Assembly: GCA_011037195.1 (NCBI GenBank)
Contig: JAAEAF010003576.1
Location: forward strand, 62,001 to 126,000
DNA length: 64,000 bases
Direction of reading: 5' to 3'
From: Triatoma infestans
Lineage: Eukaryota > Arthropoda > Insecta > Hemiptera > Reduviidae
In this document: positions 35,580 to 45,599 of the stretch, one piece after another
How positions within the stretch are numbered: the stretch's first letter is position 1
Layout of the letters: each line of letters begins with the position of its first letter
Translations under genes and position numbers: made by a program
The notes under the pieces: model-generated
The model's database searches: none
Told to the model about the DNA's origin: nothing
Seen by the model: the letters and a program-made list of their open reading frames with translations, nothing else

Positions 35580-37265
35580 GAAAACTCAACTTTCTCTTAT
35601 TGCAGCTTACAAATTTGCTAATTTTCCTCCAAACTTATCATTTTTACTAAATGTTTACCAAGTCTTCAGTTTATATCAATAATCGGAGAATCTAAACTTA
35701 ATAAAATGACTTACAAAAACACACAAACAAAAGTGATAGGTTTTTGTATTCATAGTTAGTACTCCAAATTTAATGAAATTCGTCGGTATTTTTTTTGGAG
35801 CAAATCGCAGAAAATTATGAAAACTATTCAGTTAAAAGGCACATCCGATGACTGATTTGCTTCAAACCCAGAATTTTAGCAATATATTTAATTTTAATTA
35901 ATATTAATTAGCTGATAGTGTTGTACAATAAACTAAAATAATACTTTAGAAGAAAATATAACCCCACCTTTCACCCAAAAGCCCACTTAAATGAATTGTC
36001 GAGGAGAAAAGTTATAGCTCTGTGTATGTACGAGGTGTGTAAATTAAGTAATGAGACCGATTTTTTATCTTTTTTTTATTCAAATAAAATTACAATTCAA
36101 CATTGTTCCCTTCAAAGTAACTACCTTGAGAAGCCATATAACGCTGAAGACGATTCTTCCATTCGTCCTGGCAATGCTGGAACTCGGATACTGGAATAGA
36201 CTTCAGTTGGTCGGTTACGGCTGTTTGAATATTCTCCAGTGTTCCAAAATGACGTCCCTTGAGGTGATTTTTCAATTTGGGAAACAAAAAAAGTCACATG
36301 GACTCAAGGCGGGTGAATAAGGAGGCTGAGGAGCCACAGGAATTACTGGCCAAATACTATATTTCTACTACTATTTTTTGGAACCATTTTTGCACAAATT
36401 TTTCTCATCCCCAATTCATTAGTCAAAATTTGATGAACGGTTGTGTGAGTCAAATTCAACTCTTCGCCGATCATTCGGACAGTCAAACGACGATCTGAAC
36501 GCACGAGATCGCGGATTCTGCCAACATTTTTGTCGGTTCTTGAAGATGAAGGCCTTCCGCTGCGAGCTCGTCTTCAATTGATTCCCTTCCTTCTGCAAAC
36601 GACTTAAACCACTTAAAAGCCTGTGCTCTCGACAAAACATTGTCTCCATAGGCCTGGCACAGTTTTTCAAACGTTTTCGTTGCACTGTGCCCAAGTCTGA
36701 AGCAAAACCTGATAGCACAACGTTGCTCGTGATTGATGTCACTCATTTTTGAAACGCACTGAAAAAAAACCTTGCTCACAAAAAAAGTCACTACGGACAG
36801 TGCAATAACTCTAGCATTTTCAAATTTGAACTGGACGTGTATCAGATGTTTACTTGTCCTACAACGCATGCGCCGCGTCTCCAGTGTTGCCAGATCGAAC
36901 ACTAGAAAATCAGTCTGATTACTTAATTTACACATCTCGTATGGTTAATATTATATAAAGTGTAAAGAAAATCATTGAAACTGTTTTCGAGAAAATCGCC
37001 AAAAAAATGGAAAATTCATTCAGAAATGTTGTGCTTGCGGTTGAGGAATTTTGACAGATAAGTTCCTGCCGGATCCGATGGTTATACCCATACAGAAGTC
37101 ATTTTGAAACTTGTGTGATTTTTCTTTTTCGCGCTATGCTGTTTACAAACACGCATAGAAACTACATTTTTTTTGACACGAGGAAACTGCTGGGAAAATA
37201 TGATATAGAAAATTTGACAAATCGCTATACTTCCTCTAACAGCAGTCAGCCAAAGTAAGAAACTC
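35580..37265 (+). repeat. Family R repeat, split by a mariner
   Basis: 35585-36030 covers 'caactttctcttattgcag' to 'gttatagctctgtgtatg'. 36942-37265 continues 'taaagaaaatcattgaaac', 'gtgcttgcggttgaggaatt', 'gaaaatttgacaaatcgc', 'tacttcctctaacagca'. Removing the mariner restores the order seen in other copies. Confidence 0.7.
36031..36939 (-). mobile_element. mariner element, internally deleted
   Basis: Terminal inverted repeats: 'cgaggtgtgtaaattaag' at 36031 and its near-complement 'cttaatttacacatctcg' ending at 36939, with TA on both sides. The minus strand encodes the N-terminal helix-turn-helix (QRCAIRFCFRLGHSATKTFE, LSRAQAFKWFKSFAEGRES, LTVRMIGEELNLTHTTVHQI), then jumps to PYSPALSPCDFF (third catalytic Asp), FPKLKNHLKGRHFGT and ASQGSYFEGNNVEL. 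The segment with the first two catalytic Asp residues is gone; the element is ~0.91 kb against the usual ~1.3 kb. It is non-autonomous and also frameshifted. Confidence 0.9.
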
Positions 37266-39030
37266 TTTATGTAATATTCAACAAGTCTAGGAAATCGATT
37301 GAAAACAGTAATTATTATAAATAAATTTATCAAGTTATTTAAAAAAATAATCATTATACTTATTGTTATCAATACCAATTGTGTATATCAATATTTAAGA
37401 GTTCTTTAACACGCATCCATTTAAGTCCTTCTTTATGATCGGCAAAAACATAATGCATTGAATAATGTTCTCTAAACATGTAAATTCCATTAAAGTGAAA
37501 TTCACTGATACGATGCAGCACCTAATCCTTTTTTTTGGATTCAGCGAAAGGATAAAATCATTTAAAGCAGACAATGGTTAAGGTTAACAGTTCTAAATTG
37601 GGCAGCTTGTTGAAAGGCGCGATTCAATTCAACTTTTCGTAAAAAGTACTGTTACTTTTAGTGGTGATTTCAAAACGGATCACTTTTTGTGATATGGCAT
37701 GTGGACCTCCTTCTTAACTATCGGCAAAGACATATTTCATTAATTATATAATGTTCCTTAAACTTGTAAATTCCATTAAAGCAAGCAAAACAAAACAAAA
37801 ATTAGCATACGAAACGAGCCTAAACTGTATGTGCTGATTTCTTACCTTGTAATTGACGAACATTAATGAACTCAATACATTAAATGAGATTTGTAAAATG
37901 TATTTTTCAATTTTCTTTTAGTATCTTAATGACTAATGTCTAATTAATGACTATTTTCTTGGCTTCTTCTGACAAACATATTAGCTAACGTAATTAACAA
38001 TACGGATGAGCAGTAAAACCGTTTCATCTTAAATTATGAATGTAACTTCATTTAGAATATTACTACGAATGAAATAAATTGTATACTGCTAAAGAATTAG
38101 TAATATGCTCATCACATTTGCAGTTCTAATGTTTGTTGGACCATCATACATAATGTAAGGTGCTCTTAATTGCCTTAAATGATCAGAATTGAAAAGGTTA
38201 AGAGCAACAATACTTGTTAACTGTTCTAAACTGTGTTATCACATAAAATTAATTAGTTTTAAACCTAATTCTTAAAACCACTAAGGAAATATAAAACATA
38301 ACCAAAGAATTAAAGTAGGTGCTCTGATATCAACGAATACTTAACACTTCAATGAACATGCTAACCACCAGATTAATGGTTTCGTCACCTATCTCACAAC
38401 TATTACGGCCTCAGTATCCCACGCATATTCTCTTCATATTCTTGTCACAAATTTCATATAAAACCCTATTCTGTCAGATAAATCCTTCAACCGTAAACCG
38501 GCTTTCTCGATCGCTTCCAGACAAATCCTTCCTGTCGACTACAATGTCATTTGTCTCGTTATCTTCTTTCCACAAGTGACAGTGACTGATTAGCTGCGCT
38601 ACTGTGGCACCTTCTTTTCCTAAGTGATTTTATTTTTATTTTTTGGTCTTGCACATACAACTTTCTCTTACTTCATTTCTCAACACTCTGTTTAAATATT
38701 ATGATTATTAGATGCTTAATTATCTTTAGTGTTGTACAGGTGATGGAACGGCATACAGAGGTGGAAGTAAGAAGTATATAACATTATGATAGTTGGAAGG
38801 AAGTTTAAAATCTGAAGCAATCGCATACATTCCTCTTAAAATATAAGAGAAAGTATTGATTTGGCAGTTCGATAATCTGTATGTGAGGAACTCATTCCAT
38901 GTTAAATTGTACGTCTAAATTACCTACCCTTTTTAAACAAATGTAAAAGTAGATCAATGTAATGTAATTGAACGAAAAAATCTGATGAACATTCGCTTGA
39001 AATTAGAGCAATTTTCATTTACTTATCTTG
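37266..39030. other. No gene recognised; one duplicated segment
   Basis: 37425-37496 and 37706-37782 are diverged direct copies sharing 'gtaaattccattaaag' and 'atcggcaaa(a/g)aca'. The remainder is AT-rich. Confidence 0.45.
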
Positions 39031-39044
39031 ACGTATTCTTTATT

Positions 39045-39279
39045 GCACTTTTCATATTTTTGTTTTATTATTTATTTATACAATTATTAGGTCTTTTTTT
39101 TAGGCGGGCTTAACGCCCAACTACAAAATTAGGTGTCGTAGACGGGGGCGGAAGCACCTATTTTACTGTTATCTTTTTTCATACCAATATAAATTTTAGC
39201 AGTTATACGCGGGACTCGAACTGGGTCCTCCCAGTTACAAGTCCATGCTCATAACCACTACACTAATACCTGCCCCTTC
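39045..39279 (-). mobile_element. SINE-2 (second tRNA-derived family)
   Basis: Minus strand: 'ggggcaggtattagtgtag' (box A), a ctTGTaa loop (Thr-TGT-like) and 'cagttcgagtcccgcg' (box B), then an unrelated body and a T/A-rich tail. It is flanked by an exact 14-bp duplication, ACGTATTCTTTATT, at 39031-39044 and 39280-39293. The sequence differs from SINE-1 and it is the only copy noticed here. Confidence 0.85.
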
Positions 39280-39557
39280 ACGTATTCTTTATTTTGTATT
39301 GTTCTTTCATTTTTGTTTTGAAAGATATTTACAATAACAGAACTAATGCTACAAGAAGCCAGAGAGAAAAACAAATTATAACTAATTCAAAACAATCTTC
39401 TACTACTGCTACCACCAGAAACATGAAGGAATTTCAAATTCTTCTCTTCTAAAACACCTTCCATAACATTTGGTACTAAATTCATTTGTTTGTATCAGAT
39501 TCAGTTGTATCAACTTTGTACACTTAAATTTAAAAAGAAAATTCAGTGATCTTGATA

Positions 39558-41060
39558 ATGGCTCAATTTACTGAAAAGAAAACGTCAAAATGTACGACAA
39601 TTTATTATGTGTGAGGGAAGAGTTCGTGAATTGGCACGAAGGTACGCTGAACTCTATCCTGATAGAATTCATCCGCATTAGTCAACAATTCTACTTTTAG
39701 TGTGTAGATTTCGTGTTATCGGCTCAGTAATGTATGCTCAGCCGAGATGTTGTCGGAGATCAGTACGTAATTTTGGTGCTTGACGCTCTATTAAGAGAAA
39801 ATCCTACTTCATCACATCAACAAATTAGCAAGATTTTAAGTATGAACAGAGAAACTATTCGGCTAATTTTAAAATCATCCGTCCTTATCTTCCTCCCTTA
39901 CCAACTTCCAATTTCCGCCCTCAAGTGGTTCAACAAATATGCCTTACAAACAAATGTGGGTATAAATTAGATTTTTTAACTCAATAGGTTATGATTCGGA
40001 TCAAACATTTATATGGAATAATGAATGTAAATTTACGAATAATGGATGATTGAATGCGTGGGATTTCCGAATATGGGCAGATGAAAATCCAACTATTACA
40101 TACCAGAGACAGACAGATAATAATTTCGATAGAATTGAGTGTGGCCTAATAGAGGATCAACTTGTAGGTCCGTATTGTTACAATGAAACATTGTACACAT
40201 ATACGTAGGTATCTTCATTGCGCAGTGAATTTCTCTCACATCTGCTTGAAAATGTCCCTCTACCACTGTTCTGTATTTAATCTAAATTTAAATATGCCAC
40301 CAACTGCGTACAATAATTTTATTTCGGAGAGGGTATTTTACTACCTTGATAATAATTTACTAATTTATTAGGTTGTGTCCTAAGAAGGTAAACTATACAT
40401 TTTCCTCTCTCCGTCAGTCGCAGATGCCATTTTAAACTCAAAGGAGTAAGTCGATATCAACCACTTCCTAGATCACAGTGTAATATCCACATAATTCAAG
40501 CTAGTTCGGTTGTCCTTAATTGTGAAAACACAAGTTTGTTACTTCTGGTTTTCCTAGGTATTGTTAATAAACTGGTCCTTTTGTCGGCTCCGGCTTTCTC
40601 CCGGCCTGCAAAGGTTATTGTGAAATCACATGGTTGCTACTTCTGGTTTCCTGCCGTGCAGCTCCTGGGAGGCCGTTTAATTATTATCTACAATCATCAG
40701 CCAAGCAGCAGTGTATGGATCAAGACTTAACAATTAAAGACACATAAGATTTATTTCCTTATTCCTATTTCTCCTCTCCCCTTGTCACCGATATGGGCTA
40801 AGGACACATGGGTCTTCCAGCCGCTGGTAAACAGGATTCTGCGTTTTAAGGGGTAAAAGAGCTCATTTTTATTTTTATTTTATTTTTTATTTCCTGTTTT
40901 TTATTAAACAAGCAGGCTGGCAAATGATTTACTTTCAGCAAAATGGATATCCACTCATAATGCGAGGATAGTAAGACGTTTTCTAGATTACCGGAGTAAA
41001 AAGATTAGCACGCACAGTCCTAATCAGTGATCCGCTCGCTCCCCAGAACTGATACTTGCC
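39558..41060 (+). pseudogene. IS630-type (DUF4817) transposase remnant, interrupted
   Basis: Start MAQFTEKK; then, in other frames, MCEGRVRELARRYAELYPDR (helix-turn-helix), IGSVMYAQPRC, LRENPTSSHQQISKILSMNR and ETIRLIL; then QTFIWNNECKFTNNG (first catalytic Asp position replaced by Asn), WADENPTITYQRQ, GLIEDQLVGPYCYNETL and LLENVPLPLF, with stops. The next expected motif appears only at 40913: QQNGYPL in one frame, HNARIVRRFLDYRS and SARSPELILA in another. About 530 bp (40372-40904) of unrelated sequence therefore separates the two parts. Same family as 2806-3400. Confidence 0.7.
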
Positions 41061-41699
41061 TTAAGTATCTCTTATTATACTGTTTGCTTAAAATAACTTT
41101 ATTAACAGAATAAAAAGAAATTACAAAAATCTTACATCTGTATTGGTTTTAGAGAAGCGCTCCCTCCCCCTCTCTTTACAAACTCACTATCAGAAGTCTA
41201 GTACAAGCCGCTCACGTTTCTCGAAAATTGCTCTAACAATTTTGTTTAATCTTCTCTTATACTAATTGCACACATAAAAGCTCATCCCTTTTATTTCAAT
41301 CATTTTTCTAGGAATGCTGTTTTTTGAAGGATGGTGGGGAGCTTACTGTGACTCTGATAAGCTTTCCATTAAAGGGTCATTTCGTTGTAATTTTATAATA
41401 ATTATAAAAATAGTTATATGCTTTATATTTTAGAATAAATGGACTAGAAAAAAACAAATATATAAAAGCATTCAGTTTAAATGTCTGCCCAGAGTTCAAA
41501 TTTTTTCACATTTACCTTCATTAAAATAAATTATTATATACATTGAAAAATAAATGTTGTATTCTATAAAAGAAAATTAAGTGATTAATTAAAATTTAAT
41601 CAAAATAAATAAAAATATAGTCTATTACTAAATATATTATTGAAATATAATGTTATAATTGAATTCCTTGAACAAAAATTGCATGTAATTTACCGCTTT

Positions 41700-41993
41700 T
41701 CTCACATAAGATATCCAAGGATTTTCACCATAAGATTATGCCAATCACTTTCATTCAAAATCGCTAACAGCTGATCCATTTCTTCTTTTTTTCCCCTACA
41801 ACTTCTTCCTATAATGTTTTACGACAAGACATCCAGCCAAAGAATGATAACAGTCCTGTTCTTCTTTCACATCATAGGGTGAACATAAATAATTATCCAT
41901 CCTATCTAAGCACTGTTCACAGTTCTGATTTAACAGCTCACATCTACAATTCATTATTTGATTAAGAAGTCTGGTATCATTTAATTCCTGCAT
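41700..41993 (-). CDS. Possible cysteine-rich exon or small pseudogene, unidentified
   Basis: The open frame 41993-41796 (65 aa) begins MQELNDTRLLNQIMNCRCEL, with eight Cys in all (NQNCEQCLDRM, YLCSPYD, DCYHSLAGCL), and stops after KHYRKKL. A +1 shift just before the stop leads into KKEEMDQLLAILNESDWHNL then MVKILGYLM and a stop. The amino-acid mix is less AT-driven than its surroundings and the region lacks known repeats, which is why I list it. An upstream 'ttttaattag' could be a splice acceptor. I do not recognise the family, and no other exon was found. Confidence 0.25.
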
Positions 41994-42637
41994 CTAATTA
42001 AAATCTTTTTTAATGAATTTATACAAATTTTTTAACTCTGGCTGTTTTTATTATTTCTCTGGCAAGCAGTTTTTTCTTATTTCTTTTCCTTAAATATTAT
42101 GAAATCGAAATTTTGTGGCCAGCATTCTATCTTATTGACATCCCAAGTGATTGTTTGGTTTAAGACATTTTTCTTCTAAATTTTATCAATTACCTAAACC
42201 AACCCACATTTAAGTTTAATAATTTCTTTGACCAAAAAAAGTAGTACGGTTCGCGTCACTCAAAATGAGCAGTCCCATTACATAATCAAAATGTAATAAT
42301 AGGGAAAAATAAACTAAATACTGTGCTTAATTTGGGGTATTGTAAAGACAATTTAAAAAAGTTTTTTAACAAAAAATGTCAGTATTTTTTTCTATTTCTT
42401 CAAATCTCTTATAATCTCCCAAACCTGAAGAGCCCCCTAGCAAATTGTTGATGTGATCTCCGATTGGAAAACTCTATATTTTGAATGCAATGTAATTCTT
42501 TTTGTAAGAAGGAAGTTTTTCTAAATTTCGTTGTTTCTCATTTTCGCTAGTTTAGATTTCACAATATATAGTTCTATCATCAACATATATACTAATATCA
42601 GAGACATTTTCCGTGGTAGGCTGCTTCATTTTGTGGT

Positions 42638-42675
42638 CATCGACCGGTTTCGGGCGTTTGCCCATCTTCAGGATA
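42638..42675 (-). ncRNA. Hammerhead-like ribozyme motif, family A, intact core
   Basis: Minus strand: UAUC (42675-42672), CUGAAGA (42671-42665), U, stem II GGGC/GCCC with AAAC loop, GAAAC (42651-42647), stem III ACCGGU, C17 at 42642, GAUG (42641-42638). Stem I GAUG/UAUC keeps pairing through a G-U wobble relative to the other copies. Confidence 0.7.
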
Positions 42676-43435
42676 CGTTTTTTCAGACAGTGTGACAACA
42701 CAGACTTATACAGAGCAAACTTTGTTTTCACACTGACTGGTTTAACTGTATTTAAAACTAAACTCTTAAACTAGGTCAAGGGGTATAGTCAGCTGGGTGG
42801 GAAAACACATGTTTGGTTTGTTAAAGGGCAAATTTTCCTTATAATGGACACACCACGTGATGGTCTAATTTTTAAACTCTGTTGATGGAGGGAGATTTAC
42901 TTTACAATAAGTGTGCATATTTGGATGATGTATGATGTATGTGAATGTTGTGTAAAAAAGGTGATATGTTGGAGTGGAATGCATAATAAAAAAACTTAAT
43001 TATATAAGAAACCATATTTAGGTATACATGCTTGCGAGGATGTGAATGTTGTGTGTGAAAAAGTGAAATAATGAATGGAATGCATAGTTATAAAATACTT
43101 AATTATAAAAATCGCTTAATTTTAAATGATGTTAGTTTAAATCGTTATTTAATTTAATTTAAATTTATTTTATATATTTTATATTTTATTTTGGTTAGGT
43201 AATTGTAAAGTAAATCTCCCTCCATCAACAGAGTTTAAAAATTAGACCCCCACGTGTTGTGTCCATTGTAAGGAAAATTTGCCCTTTAACAACCTAAACA
43301 CGTGTTTTCCCACCCAGCTGACCATACCCCTAGGCGTAGTTTAAGAGTTTAGTTTTAAATACAGTTAAACCAGTCAGTGTGAAAAACAAAGTTTGCTCTG
43401 TACAAGTCTGTGTTGTCACACTGTCTGAAAAAACG

Positions 43436-43473
43436 CATCCTGAAGATGGGCGAACGCCCGAAACCGGTCGATG
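43436..43473 (+). ncRNA. Hammerhead-like ribozyme motif, family A, intact
   Basis: CAUC (43436-43439), CUGAAGA (43440-43446), U, stem II GGGC (43448-43451) / GCCC (43456-43459) with loop GAAC, GAA (43460-43462), stem III ACC/GGU (43463-43468, palindromic, no loop), C17 at 43469, GAUG (43470-43473). Stem I CAUC/GAUG pairs fully. Predicted cleavage 43469/43470 would leave a ~75-nt 3' piece containing the element's tail. Confidence 0.75.
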
Positions 43474-43557
43474 ACCACAAAATGAAGCAGGCTACCACGG
43501 AAAATGTCTCTGATGTTTTCCAGGTCTGCGGAACCAACCATCACTATATACTAATAT

Positions 43558-44112
43558 ATGTAATCACTTGCTGGAATTCCAAATTTAGATAACAATCGAT
43601 TAACTGGTAGTGCATATTTTGAGAGTAGATTTCCCAGTCTTTTGGAGTTTTCTTAAAAAAAAAAAAAAAAAAAATATGGTCTCTGAAACTTTTCTTTAAA
43701 CTTGATGGTTGTTATACAGATTTAAGCTCATTACTTTCATCTGAAACATTTTTGTCCGTGGATTCATAGAAATCCATGAGATAAGCTTAATTTCAACTGA
43801 AATTGAGTCGTTATGTTCCGGTCATTAAGTTTTGTATAGGGCTAATGGATGAAACCTCGTCTGCCCTACAAATATCTTTACATTCAGATAAACCGTATGT
43901 TCTAAAATCCATCAACTATAATTATAGTAATATTTCACTAAACGTTTCACCATCATATTTGTAACAAAGGTATAGTAAAAATTCTTAGTTTAAGTATGTA
44001 ATAATATGTAATTAATAATAATGATTAATATGTAATTAATAATATGTAATAATTACGTTGTGAGAAAGTCGTGTGGAAAAAACTTTGGAGGGGGCAAATG
44101 AGGTCTTTAATC
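43558..44112. other. No feature recognised
   Basis: AT-rich with an A-run at ~43655-43673 and short 'taattaataatatgtaat' repeats near 44000-44055. Confidence 0.4.
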
Positions 44113-44543
44113 GTTGAAAATGTGGATGGATCTGCAATGCTGGATAACATCTGGGATTTTATCCGTCGTAGCATGCATATTTATAGTATTTCTAACCGGT
44201 TTCGGATTTTCATCCATCTTAAGAGCAAATTCTTGTAGAGAATTCACTTCAACCTAATGTTTCTGTTACACTCACACTTGTTGGTTGTATATATGTGGGA
44301 AGGTTATAAGGTTATGTTACTATTTATAATAATTCCACCTTGTCATTAAACACAACACATTGTAACATAACCTTATAACCTCCCCGCATATGTACAACCA
44401 ACAAGTGTGAGTGCAATAGAAACATTAAGTTGAAGTGAACAACTCTCTACACAAATTTGGTGAATTTGCTCTGACGATGGATGAAAATCCGAATCCGATT
44501 AGGAAAACTATAAATCTGCATGCTAAGACGAATAAAATACCAG
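44113..44543. mobile_element. Palindromic hammerhead element, family B
   Basis: Inverted arms of ~130 bp or more, e.g. 'gtaacataaccttataacct' against 'aggttataaggttatgttac', with further pairs outward to the ribozymes. Left motif (minus, ~44226-44194): stem II GGAU-GAAA-AUCC perfect, GAAACCGGUU, but CUUAAGA in place of CUGANGA. Right motif (plus, 44471-44503): CUGACGA and GGAU-GAAA-AUCC intact, GAAAC changed to GAAUC. The left end carries the tail 'tggatggatctgcaatgctgg' split here as tggatggatc + tgcaatgctgg. An imperfect 15-bp duplication (13/15), ATGAGGTCTTTAATC / ATGAGATCTTTAGTC, is at 44098-44112 and 44544-44558. Confidence 0.75.
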
Positions 44544-44558
44544 ATGAGATCTTTAGTC

Positions 44559-45149
44559 CTCTAAGGTTTTTAAAATTTCTAGTTAAATACTCGTGAAATA
44601 TCAGCTGTATACATGGAAAGCCGGCCGAATGGACTTGTTAAAAAAGATGTATAAATATTGAGTGAAAAAAAAAAGAAAAAAAAGTTAAATAAGGAGATAT
44701 ATTTGTTATAAGTGTAATGATGACAATCGCATTCAAACGGTTAGAACAATCCAGGCAGAATATGTACCATATCAATTGCTGGGGCAAGTTGACAGACATA
44801 GGAGGAGAGGTAATAATATAGGAGATGTTACGGAGTTGTACCATCATTCATGAATTAGCGACAGTTCGAGCTATATGGCAGGCAAGTGCAAACAATAGAG
44901 ATATAATACAATACATTGGACCCTCCGGTTTATCTATTATGGTATAATTACACGCTCCTCATGGCCCTGTCATATACCTGCCTCTATATACGGCATTTCC
45001 ATATCTCACTCATACATATTAAAAATGTATACCATTTATCTATAGGATTTCAAAACATCCCACGGATTGAACTTTACAATTATTCAAATTTGGCTATTCT
45101 ATGCAGTCATTTGTTAAGTACAATAAACAACGTGTAGGTGAAAGAGAGC
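44559..45149. other. No feature recognised
   Basis: AT-rich; the ORFs on both strands (44638-44847, 44916-45137) show no recognisable motif. Confidence 0.4.
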
Positions 45150-45590
45150 TGGGTATAGTGGTAACTTAGATTTTGCTTACGGGTCCGTAAAATCCCACGT
45201 ATATGCATGCTATGAGGAGGTCTATGAGACGGCGCCTCTAGATACGCAGATATAGTCGCATTCGATAAAGACAGTCTATCTGCGTTACTTGTTGATCCTA
45301 CATTAGGTATGAGAACAACGATCCAGACCAGGCTAAGCGGATCAATGAAGAAAAGAGAGCGACTTATGAAAAGTGTGTTAACTTTCTCTAAGAAAAGTTC
45401 CTAGACGAATTTGGAAAAAGGAACTTTGCATTTCACTGGCTATGGTTCAGCTCTCGGAGGACAATCCCTGTGGTTACTGTAGAATTTTTTGATAACGTTG
45501 GCATTGACAAAGGGAATCTGACCCAGACGGCGGACCACATTGGATTCCCTGGGAATCCTGCATAATCACATCTACGGTCTTTGAGAAATC
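45150..45590 (+). pseudogene. R2-like (RLE-type) LINE C-terminal remnant
   Basis: Frames give KSHVYACYEEVYE, then ASRYADIVAFDKDSLSALLV and DPTLGMRTTIQTRL, KKRERLMKSVLTF, FTGYGSALGGQSLW and LGILHNHIYG. The 'DIVAFxKD...LLVDPT' segment corresponds to the PD-(D/E)xK-type endonuclease region at the C-terminus of R2/Dong/R4-like LINEs, and 'LWFGARG' and 'ILHNHIYG' equivalents follow in intact relatives. Stops and shifts are frequent. Only the last ~120 residues survive. Confidence 0.6.
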
Positions 45591-45599
45591 GATTATTAA

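Larger units (their letters stand above)
42599..43544. mobile_element. Palindromic hammerhead element, family A (largest, best preserved)
   Basis: Two ~310-bp inverted arms (42602-42915 and 43200-43522) flank a ~280-bp AT-rich spacer that itself contains two diverged copies of a 'gtgaatgttgtgt...tggaatgcata' unit. Each arm carries a complete hammerhead motif near its outer end, the left on minus and the right on plus. The right end has a 29-bp non-palindromic extension, 'ttttccaggtctgcggaac' + 'caaccatcac'. An exact 13-bp duplication, TATATACTAATAT, lies at 42586-42598 and 43545-43557. No ORF of note. This looks like a non-autonomous retroelement moved by target-primed or similar insertion (inference). 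Confidence 0.85.

Noticed and set aside
36483..36935. Host gene with a helix-turn-helix
   Set aside because: Lies between mariner inverted repeats and matches the mariner transposase N-terminus.
43410..43592. 60-aa ORF across the family A ribozyme, recurring at other copies (e.g. 25424-25618)
   Set aside because: The apparent protein similarity reflects conservation of the RNA element; there are no synonymous-site signs and the frames differ among copies.
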